Shown here piece after piece: positions 56,039 through 64,000 of a stretch of DNA of 64,000 nucleotides; position 1 is the first letter of the stretch, and every line of letters begins with the position of its first letter. A program made the translations under genes and the position numbers. The notes below the pieces were generated by a model, which worked only from the letters and a program-made list of their open reading frames with translations, did not search any database and was not told where the DNA came from. The stretch comes from Monodelphis domestica. Its lineage: Eukaryota > Chordata > Mammalia > Didelphimorphia > Didelphidae. Where the stretch lies: NCBI RefSeq assembly GCF_027887165.1, contig NC_077227.1:76192305-76256304 (forward strand), in the 5' to 3' direction.

Positions 56039-56405
56039 CAGGGGTCCCCAAACTATGGCCCAAGGGCCACATGTGGCCCCCTGAGGCCATGTATCTGGCC
56101 CCCACTGCACTTCTGGAAGGGCCACCTCTTTCATTGGTGGTCAGTGAGAGGAGCACGGTATGTGGTGGCACCGCAAAGCATGGTGTCACTCATATATAAT
56201 ACTACTTCTGACATTATCCTTTGCATGGTGCCTTAGAACGAGGTACTGGCAAAGGATTATGTGACTGCACAATGGAAGACATCAGCATGGTGATCTGATT
56301 CCGCACTGTGTATACTGCTGCCGGGCTAGGGTTAGGGTTGGGGTTTTATAGTCCAGTCCTCCAACAGTCTGAGGTGGCCCCCTGTGTAAAAGTTTGGGGA
56401 CCCCT
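56039..56405. mobile_element. Non-autonomous hAT, CAGGGGTCC type
   Basis: A 367-bp element with perfect 16-bp inverted ends CAGGGGTCCCCAAACT and AGTTTGGGGACCCCTG. The left subterminal region (GGCCCAAGGGCCACATGTGG) is typical of Charlie-group hATs such as the opossum OposCharlie families. The interior has no transposase. A clean 8-bp duplication is not visible; CCTTAGAG on the left and CCATAGAC on the right agree at six of eight positions only if a few bases were added. Confidence 0.85.
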
Positions 56406-56809
56406 GCCATAGACATAGGGTCTGACTCTCAGATTTAATTTTTATCAACCTCTCCTTCCCAGTCACTTTGTTCTATTACATTTATACGCACATAAAGTCT
56501 TTGTCTTTATATAATCATAGCCAGCATATGTGCCTTTAGTCTGGTTCCTTCTCTAATTTGCATGATTTCACATACATTTTCCCATTTTTCCTTGGATTCC
56601 CTGTACTTGCCACATCGGATGCCATAAAAATATTGCCTTAGGTGAATATACCACAGTTTGGACAGTTATAGCTCAATTGCTGGGAATGAGTTCATTCATT
56701 CAATAAAAATTTATCGAGCATTGTTATACAGACCACACATATAGATGGGTTCTAATTTTTCACAATTGCTTCAAAAAAGAAGAGCTGAGAAGACTTTTCT
56801 ATAGAGAAA

Positions 56810-57150
56810 TGATGTTCCTAGCAATGTCTTCTGGTGATTTTTCCAAATAATAAGGAGATTGGATCAAGGACATGGTCAGTTTTAGTAATGATTGATATAC
56901 AAATGATTGGTATACAAATAATGATTGATATACAAAATGAGGTAAACAAAGTATCCCAGAAGTCTTCATTCAGTCTCAAGCTGTTAAAGCTTTTTTTTTC
57001 CTAAGCTTAAAAATAAAGATTTTAAAATCTGTACTGACTTTTGGGATACTCTATTTACCAATTATTATTAAAACTGACCATGTTCTTTATTCCAATCACC
57101 CAGTTATTAAGAAAAATCACCCAAGAATATATTTTAGAAAGAAATCTTTC
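56810..57150. mobile_element. Long palindromic DNA element (mariner-like)
   Basis: The left arm (56830-56990) and right arm (57005-57150) are inverted copies of each other around about 56997. Paired blocks are GGTGATTTTTCC / GGTGATTTTTCT, GATTGGATCAAGGACATGG / GATTGGAATAAAGAACATGG, TGGTCAGTTTTA (identical) and AGTATCCCAGAAGTC / AGTATCCCAAAAGTC. The left arm carries about 48 extra bases made of near repeats of ATGATTGATATACAA. Hairpin-like non-autonomous mariner elements look like this; the family name is uncertain. Confidence 0.75.
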
Positions 57151-57379
57151 CTGTATGTATATATTTTACTTATAAGTTTGCTATGTGCTTTAAATGGATT
57201 ATTTCACCATCATCCTTACTTTTCCTATGAGGAAACAGAGAGATTTTATGTATGGGCATAAAACTAAGACACATTGGGATTCTGAATTTAATTCTTCCTC
57301 CTCTCTGGGTCCAGCAGATGAACCACACCAATTCTGTCAACCAACTATCTTTATAAGGCTTATGATGTCCTGTTGTTTT

Positions 57380-57545
57380 CTCGCTTTATGAGCTGTATCC
57401 TTTTGAGCAAGTCATTAATTTCTCCTCTTGGAACCCGTTTTCTCATATGTGAAATGGGTGTATTAATAGTTGGGCTAGTGACTTCACAGGGTTGTTCTCA
57501 TGGATAATCAAATGAGATGCTGCTTTTAAGAACTTTATAAGCCAT
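57380..57545 (+). mobile_element. MIR-type SINE 3' part
   Basis: TCATATGTGAAATGGGTG, CACAGGGTTGTTCTCATGG and CAAATGAGATGCTGC. Confidence 0.65.
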
Positions 57546-57550
57546 AAAGT

Positions 57551-57778
57551 GGGCAGCTAGGTGGCACAGTGGATAGAGTGGATAGCTTGGAATCAGGGAT
57601 ACTGTTCTTCATGGGTTCAAATCCAGCCACTTAACCCTGTTTGCCTCAGTTTCCTCATCTGCAAAATGAGCTAGAGGATGAAATGGTAAGCCACTCTCTT
57701 ATCTTTGCCAAGAAAACCCCAGATGGGGTAATGAAGAGTCAGACTTGATTGAAATAACTCAACAACAACAAAAAAACC
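57551..57778 (+). mobile_element. tRNA-headed type B SINE
   Basis: GGGCAGCTAGGTGGCACAGT, CAGTTTCCTCATCTGCAAAA, TTGCCAAGAAAACCCC and CAACAACAAAAAAA. CCATAAAGT and CCATATAAAGT are likely target duplications. Confidence 0.95.
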
Positions 57779-58044
57779 ATATAAAGTTATCTGGGAATTT
57801 ATGTTGTTGTTATTGTTATTTTCATGATTGGCAGATTATACTCTATATCACATCTTGCCAGCTGACAACATGTTGTACATTTTATGAATTTTTAGAAGCA
57901 GCTTCTTGGGTCCTTGGTTGTGGTTAGGAAGCATCCCAATCTTACCAGCAACACGCTTTGTCTTATTCCCTGGAATATAGCAACAAAAATAATAACAGTA
58001 AGGATAACATTAGACATTTCCATAGTTTACCAGTTTATTTATTT

Positions 58045-58105
58045 AATTTTTTCAAGCTCTTGCCTTCTGTCTTAGAATTAGTATTATGTATTCATTCCAA
58101 GGAGT
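58045..58105 (-). mobile_element. Type A SINE fragment
   Basis: CTTGCCTTCTGTCTTAGAAT and TATGTATTCATTCCAAGG. Confidence 0.6.
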
Positions 58106-58854
58106 CTTCCTTGTATTCCCTGGGCTGTATTATTTATTGTATTCTTCATTTAATGTATTTAAATAAAAAATTTAAAGTAAATATATTTAAAGTGTTCTTT
58201 ACTGTAGGTGGTAAGGAAGCATTGGAGAATCTTGAGGAATAAAATGATGTGATGAGAAGAGATGTTTTTAGGAAGATAAGACATGGCAGTTTAAAGGTAG
58301 GGTTGGTGAGGGGGAAGCCTGGGGACAGGAAGCTCAGGTAGAAGGGGCATAAAAATAATCTGAGAATCTCAAGATGAAGGCATAAACAAAGGTATGTAAT
58401 GTAAGGCCTAAAAGGAACACACAGGGAAGATGGAGGAAGAGAGGGAAAAAGTTGAGATGGTGGAGAGGGTGAAGAGATTGACCTTCCCCTCTCTTTCTTT
58501 TGGGGGAAAGTAACCAAGTCTTGTCTCCCAGGGAGAGGGAGTATGTCTCCTCAGAGAATGGTTCTGGGAGATGGAGGATAAGAACTAGAGGGAAAGCTTT
58601 GGTAAGATAACACACTTGCCCCCCTTTTGGTTCCAGCTATTCTTGAGAGGTAGGATAGACTTTTCTGCCTCTGGATCCTTCAGGGACACCAATTGCCACT
58701 CCCTCCCCCTCCCCCCAGACTTTGGATTACTCCATAGCCCAGGAGAGATGGTTGCTCCTTGGGTCTGGTTGTTTGGATCACTGGGATCCTGGGTTAACCT
58801 TCCTTTTTGGGGAGATATATGGCCCTCCCCAAATCTTCAGTCCCTTTCCTAGTA

Positions 58855-59470
58855 TTGGAAACTAGCCAGACCTAATTCTAAAATAGTAGACAGTTTATTT
58901 AGCTTCACACAGGGAAGGAGAGGTTAGAGTGTCAGGCAAGGGAAGTGGGTGAGCAGGAAGCCCTATTGACTTGTCCCCTCTGGCAAACTGGCCCCTCCAA
59001 GGTCGCAGGGTTCAAAGCTCTCGGCCTTGATCCCTCTTGGCCAGCTGCTGGTTTGGCCCCTACTCCTGAGCTAACTAGCTTGAGTACTGGAGACCAGGAA
59101 CAAGTTAGGGAGAGAAATGGAGAATGAGATCCTTGAAAAGGGGATCTCAGTGGATGACTTTCTTCAAGTCCCTGTCCACAATATTCCCTGATAGCTCTGT
59201 GCTATTGTTGAGAGCTGAGTGAGAGGTATCCAGGGATTCATAGGGAAACAATTGATCTTCAGAGAGACCCAAGCTTCTTCCTAGCCAGAGAGACCTGCTT
59301 CTTCTCTCTGGCTCCCAGCTGGAAGTGAGGTGAAGAGAACAATCAGTTGGAGTTCCCCCAGCTTCAGTTTCCTTCCTGAAACTTTCAGTTATTTTCCTTC
59401 TTGCACCTCCCCTGCTCTCTCTCTCTGCATCTGATTTCTGTCAGAAATTGCTCCTTGCACAAATTGGATT
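58855..59470 (-). repeat. LTR-like fossil (tentative)
   Basis: A roughly 600-bp unique-looking block starting with an antisense AATAAA-like signal (ACAGTTTATTTAGC). No internal region is attached. It could equally be single-copy DNA. Confidence 0.25.
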
Positions 59471-59979
59471 GCTCCTCTCGCATAGGTAGTAACAATCATA
59501 ATTTCTATAGCACTTCAAAGATTACCAGCACTTTCATTTTAGCAACTCCATTAGGAAACTCTGGAATTATTGTCATCCATTTCACAGATGAAAAAATTGG
59601 GATCCATAGTGATCATTCAGTATTGTTTGCAGTCAGAATTCAAACTCAGAGCTCCTAACTTATAGGCCTATACTTTGTCCACAGCCCCAAAGAGGGAAGG
59701 GAAAAGATAGCATTCTTGGAAGAAGGAGTTGGTTGAAGGAAAAATTTGCCAGGGCTTGGTCACTTCTGCAGTTACTTTGTGCCCTAGTTGGAACATTGAA
59801 GGGAGCCAGTGGTAATGTTTCTTTGGAGAATACTCTGGGGTCATGCCTAATGGCTGTAAAGCTGAGGGACTAATAGCACTGGCATGAGTCAGATTTTTTT
59901 TTCTTGCACAAGAAGCACAAAGCAGGCTTTTGGCCCACATCTCTGCCAATTCATCTCCATCTGAACTGGGAACAATCCT

Positions 59980-59985
<6 letters not shown>

Positions 59986-60056
<71 letters not shown>

Positions 60057-60120
60057 TCTCTGTGTTTCTCTTTGTCTCTTTTTCTGACTGTCTCTGTCTC
60101 TCTGTCTGTTTCTGTCTTCC

Positions 60121-60175
<55 letters not shown>

Positions 60176-60215
60176 TCTCTGTCTCTCTCTCTCTGTCTCT
60201 CTCTCTCTCTCTGTC

Positions 60216-60293
<78 letters not shown>
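59986..60293. repeat. (CT)n tract, about 308 bp
   Basis: Long pyrimidine tract of CT with CTGT and CTTT variants and a C10-11 run at 60120. Open frames over 130 codons in three frames are artefacts of the repeat. Confidence 0.98.
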
Positions 60294-60294
<1 letters not shown>

Positions 60295-60540
60295 CTTAAA
60301 CTTTCTGTCCAAGAAGGCAAAATATATGGTCAGATTATGGATTAGCTGCGGATGGCATGAAAAGATATTTTCTGAGGCTTGATAGAAGCCCCGCCTAAAT
60401 GGCTGATTGTAAGTGTGTTATATGTCACCAGGTCCTCTGGGATAGTGCCTATCAGGTAAATGGAAGCCAAATAGACACAGAGGGAAAAACTCTCATTTTG
60501 TCCCTGATTGTATTCCTAAATCCACTTGGAAAGTGGAGGG

Positions 60541-60541
<1 letters not shown>

Positions 60542-60585
<44 letters not shown>
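60542..60585. repeat. (TG)n microsatellite
   Basis: 22 uninterrupted TG units. Confidence 0.98.
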
Positions 60586-60587
<2 letters not shown>

Positions 60588-60647
60588 AACTTAGGGTCCC
60601 GTTACCATTTCTGAAAAACTAACTTCAAGTAATGTTCACCCCCAAAC

Positions 60648-60832
60648 TATTACCTTCTATCTTAGACTTAATATTAAGTATTGGTTCCAAGGCAGAAAAG
60701 CAGTAAGGACTAGGCAATGGGATTTAAGTGCCTTGCCCAGGGTTACACATAGGAATGTCTGAGGTCAAATTTGAACCTAGAACCTCCAATTTCTACACCT
60801 GGCTCTGAATCTACTCAGCCATCTAGCTTCCC
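60648..60832 (-). mobile_element. Type A SINE
   Basis: ATTACCTTCTATCTTAGAC, GGACTAGGCAATGGGATTTA and TTTGAACCTAGAACCTCC. Confidence 0.93.
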
Positions 60833-60839
60833 CACCTCA

Positions 60840-61670
60840 ACTCCTGCCTTCCATATCTATGTACTCTTATTAAATCTACCATGAGGTGGATTACTCAAAA
60901 TTTTGGGGGCCTTCTTATATTTCTCTTAATAATATTGGATTCCAATGGAACCCACACAGAATCCTCCTCTGATGCCTTGTAATGCCATGGCAGTGACCTA
61001 GAGTTCTCAGAATCTGTGCTCCATTGTATAAATGTGGTTGACTTTGAATACTGTTCCAGTAACAGACTACATCTGATCATTGAAGACTATTTCTGAAAAT
61101 TGATGATTGAAAATAATTAATAATTGAAAACCAGATCAGCTACAGAGGGCTTTCCAACAGTAGCCTGGCCATTCTTGGTGAATTCTTTGGCTAGTTATGA
61201 GAGGGATATTTCCTATAAAAGAGTTTTGTTGCCAAAAATGCAGCTCAGAGAATGGCCTCAAAGAATGCTTTCTAAGGGGATGGACACTGTTTCTCCAATT
61301 TGGTATTTATTGCCATTGATGGAACACCTGTGTACCTGTACCATGCCACAACACTTTCTGGGTCTGTAATGTGCTTACCCCTTTTACTGATGTCCATTTC
61401 TCTTTTATAATTTAAGATGGTCTTTAGGAGTTGCCATGGCTAAAAAGTCCTTATCAACTTGCCAGTGAATCTCTCTGAACTTATCACCAGGCCTGGAAAG
61501 GACATACTAGAACTTGGGCAAAGCCTTCAAGAACTTGGGGTCTTCTCTATACCATAAGGGGGCATTGGAAGAATTTAGCGGAGTGTGGTAGGGAGTATGT
61601 ATCCTACTGAACACATTTCCACTGAATCAAAGAACAAAGATCAAAGTTAAGCTTGAGCATGGCATCTAAG
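60840..61670. other. Intronic stretch without recognised features
   Basis: No repeat family or exon recognised. Confidence 0.45.
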
Positions 61671-61674
61671 TCAA

Positions 61675-62665
61675 TCAACAAGCATTAAATGCCTACTATG
61701 TGCCAGGTACTACATTCTGCTAATTACTAGAGGTACAAAGAAAGACAAAAATGGTCCCTGCCCGCTTGGAGAATACATTCTAATGGGAGAGGAAAAAATG
61801 TAAATTTGGGGAAAGGTGAGGGAATAAGCATTTATAGAGTAGTGCCTTCTCCATGCCAGGCATTATACTAAATATGAATCAATCAGTAGACTTTTAATTA
61901 AGCATCTATTGTGTGCCAGGCACTGTACTGTATTAAATTATCTCCCTATATACTTTAGTATTGATTATTAGGAATCTATAAGCCATCTACGGAATAAATG
62001 GATGGTAATCACAGAGGGAAGGCCCTAGAAGTTGATGAGGAGGCAGGGGAGGGTCGGGGCAGACTGAGAAAGGTCTCCTGTTAAAGACATAATTTGTGTT
62101 GAACCTTGAAGGAAGTTAGGGAAGCCAGGAAGTGGATATGATGAGGGAGAGCATTCCAGGCCTGAGAGATAACTAGTGCAAAAGTGTGGAGGCCAAAGAT
62201 AGGGTGTCCTATTTGAGGAACAAATAAGACCAGTGTGGCTTCATTGTGTAGACTACCTATGGAGGAATAAGATATAAAGAAGACTATAAAGGGAGGATGG
62301 GGCCAGGTTGGAAAAGGACTTTAAAAATCAACTAGATGGGGACAGCAAGGTGGCTCCATTGATTGAGAGCCAGGCCTAGAGATGGGAGGTCCTGGGTTCA
62401 AATGTGGCCTCAGACACTGGACAAGTCACTTAACCCCGATGGCATAGCTTTTACCACTCCTCTGCTTTGGAATCAGTACTTAGTATTGATTCTAAGATGG
62501 AAGAAAAGGGTTTAAAAAATCAACTAGAGAACTTTGTTTGGTCTTGGAAGTAAGGAGGGCAGTGATATGTACAGATTTTGGCTTTAGGAAAATCATTTTG
62601 CCTGCTGAGTGGAAGATGGGTCAGAGAGGGGAGAGAGAAAGCAGAGAAACTGGCTAGAAGGCTCT
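61675..62665 (+). repeat. Ancient interspersed repeat, long copy
   Basis: AACAAGCATTAAATGCCTAC, TATGTGCCAGGTACTACA, GAGCATTCCAGGCCTGAGAG, AAGTGTGGAGGCC, GGATGGGGCCAGGTTGG and AGGAAAATCATTTTGCC occur in an order seen across many mammal genomes. Smaller copies lie at 15938, 16784, 27085, 46840 and 46980. The class is uncertain (old DNA element or LINE). A SINE interrupts it at 62336-62514. Confidence 0.55.
62336..62514 (+). mobile_element. Type A SINE with exact target duplications
   Basis: GACAGCAAGGTGGCTCCATT to an A-rich end, flanked by AAAAATCAACTAGA (left near 62323, right 62515-62528). It interrupts the ancient repeat at 61675-62665. Confidence 0.96.
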
Positions 62666-62849
62666 CTTTAGCATTAAACTTCTTACTACTAGTAGGGATT
62701 GTTTGATTCTGTGTCTAGGACATTGTGGCACATAGTAGATGTTTAGTAAATAATAAATAATAACTTCAATCAATGAGTATTGGCTGACTGTTGGAATACA
62801 TCACTACATTAGTCCATCTAGAACCTGTGAGTTGGTTGTTGAGGCAACT

Positions 62850-63005
62850 CCTTTTACCAATGAAGATTGCAACCTGCCTATAATTATTTCATCTTCAGAG
62901 ATTAAAGAATTCCCAGGTCCATGATTATACTACTAATTAATAACAAATGTCAGAAGCAGGATCTGAATCCAAATTCAAGTACCAATTCCGAGTTCAGTGC
63001 CCTAT
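62850..63005 (-). mobile_element. MIR-type SINE, strongly decayed
   Basis: CAGGATCTGAATCCAAATTC and CCAGGTCCATGATTATACTA fit the antisense 5' half. Confidence 0.5.
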
Positions 63006-63009
63006 TACG

Positions 63010-63535
63010 TAGATTCCTCTATCTCTCTAATGCTGGTTGAGCATGTTTTCATGAAAACTCTTTTGATGTACCTTATCCTCCTTCTGAAACTTTAACTCTC
63101 TTTCTTGCATTCAGTTCCAAAATTTGAATGTTCTCCCAGATTAGTTCTTCAGTCCTCTACTATGTATCTCATCCTTTGGAAAACTTATTTATTCCCACAC
63201 TCTGAGTTGTTACTTCTTTGTATGTTTTTATTCCTATTGTCACATTGTGTCTAGGCTTAACTTCTGTTTTGAGCTCCATTTCCACATTTCCAGCAGTTGC
63301 CAGGATGTTTTCCCTTTGCTTATAAAATGCTCCCTTCTCATCCTTTGTTAGACTAAACCATATCCATTCACCATGACCCAGCTCATATCTCACTGAAGCC
63401 TTTTCTCAACTTCTGCCTTAGAGCACTCATTGTCTCATGGATTTATTTAGTAACTGATCATGGCATCTTATGGCATCTCTAATATTCACATATTTTATGA
63501 AACATCCTTTATAACATCTCTTGTCTTGAATTATT
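63010..63535. other. Intronic stretch without recognised features
   Basis: No clear repeat or exon. TGCCTTAGAGCACTCATTGT and TTCATTGTCTCATGG-like runs may be old LINE residue, but I cannot assign it. Confidence 0.4.
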
Positions 63536-63539
63536 ATTT

Positions 63540-64000
63540 GATAGTTCATCTGAGGAAGACCTGGGGGTTTTAGAGGACCACAACCTCAGTATGACACTGA
63601 GTAATGAAGAAAGCTAATGCAGTCTTTGTCTGTATTGAGAGGCAGAATATCAGGGATGAGGAAATAATAAACCCACCCTGGTTGGACCATACTTGCTGCA
63701 GTATCATATTCAATTTGAGGCACGGTATTTTAAGAAGGATAGGAATAACCTGAAGCATGTTCAGAAAAGAGTAACTAGGATAGTAGAGAGTTTTAAGTTC
63801 CTGCTGTATGGGGATTGGTCGCAGGAAATGGGATATTGTATCTTAAGAAGAGAAGGCTCCTGGTGGTTGTGGCAGGGAGGGGGTGGCTAATAATTGGTGT
63901 CTTCAGACATTTGAATGGGGATTAGACTTGTTCTACTTGGCTCCAAAACTGAGAAGAGGAAGCAAGTGCAAAGAGTTCTCAGTTTCCAGTTAAAGACCAA
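63540..64000 (+). mobile_element. L3/CR1 LINE fragment (runs off the edge)
   Basis: CR1-type ORF2 C-terminal sequence: a GAAGACCTGGGGGTTTT start, then CAGTATCATATTCAATTTG, TATTTTAAGAAGGATAGG, CATGTTCAGAAAAGAGT and ATTAGACTTGTTCTACTTGG. These correspond to the YCVQFW, HFKKD and RRAT segments and the LDLFCLAP-like end of CR1/L3. Heavily mutated and ancient. Confidence 0.8.

Larger units (their letters stand above)
11925..64000 (+). other. HPSE2: HPSE2 intron 2 (5' part, continues past the window)
   Basis: Starts at the donor GTGAGA after exon 2. No sequence resembling the next expected protein segment (DIVRSDVALDKQKG) was seen in any frame, so all 52 kb are read as intronic. It is filled with nested marsupial repeats listed separately. 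Confidence 0.75.

Noticed and set aside
56326-56346. Telomere-like AGGGTTAGGGTTGGGG
   Set aside because: Only two units within a hAT element; too short to indicate an interstitial telomere.
59668-60382. Open frames of 131-214 codons on both strands
   Set aside because: They are Ser-Leu, Arg-Glu or similar dipeptide runs produced by the CT tract and have no other coding signal.
1-64000. CRISPR arrays, bacterial operons, tRNA or rRNA genes
   Set aside because: No spaced identical repeats or bacterial gene layout. The tRNA-like B-box strings (GGTTCAAATC) all lie in SINEs without an intact cloverleaf.

Overview
This window is mammalian nuclear DNA, almost certainly from a marsupial. The signs are about 40 recognisable copies of tRNA-derived SINEs of the kind that dominate marsupial genomes (start GGGCAGCTAGGTGGCTCAGT, centre CTGGGCAAGTCACTTAACCC), a L1 lineage with divergent ORF1/ORF2 proteins, hAT fossils with CAGGGGTC-type ends, and remnants of MIR, L2 and L3/CR1. 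A didelphid opossum fits best, but the species cannot be fixed from sequence alone.

Only one host protein-coding gene is supported: the 5' end of HPSE2 (heparanase-2), + strand. Coding exon 1 is 8241-8500 with its donor at 8501. Intron 1 is 8501-11766. Exon 2 is 11767-11924 with its donor at 11925. The two exons join in phase and encode the signal peptide and the start of the heparanase fold. Everything from 11925 to 64000 reads as intron 2, with no exon 3 recognised. Most longer open frames in the window are chance or repeat-derived.

Layout: 1-6500 is upstream flank with scattered SINE, MIR and L2 pieces. From 6900 to 12300 is a repeat-poor, locally CpG-rich block holding the putative promoter, exon 1, intron 1 and exon 2, including a mirrored pair of CACGTG E-boxes in intron 1. 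From 13250 to 34750 is a dense mosaic of SINEs, L1 3' pieces, hAT and mariner-like elements, a C2H2 zinc-finger fragment (about 13783-13866) and a 7SL RNA pseudogene (20664-20957, minus). From 35471 to 41999 is a nearly complete 6.5 kb L1 on the minus strand with 17-bp target duplications. From 42000 to 64000 are more nested insertions, a second truncated L1 (45299-45867), a L1 5'-end fragment with repeated 5'UTR units (54300-55520), a non-autonomous hAT (56039-56405), a roughly 330-bp palindromic element (56810-57150), long CT tracts (46171-46386, 59986-60293) and a L3/CR1 LINE piece running off the right edge.

I found no convincing new biological system. The most informative items are the 7SL pseudogene, the palindromic element, the triple target duplication at 49135-49731, the L1 5'UTR tandem units and the E-box pair. 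SINE and repeat boundaries are read by eye and are good to about 5-20 bp unless target duplications are quoted.
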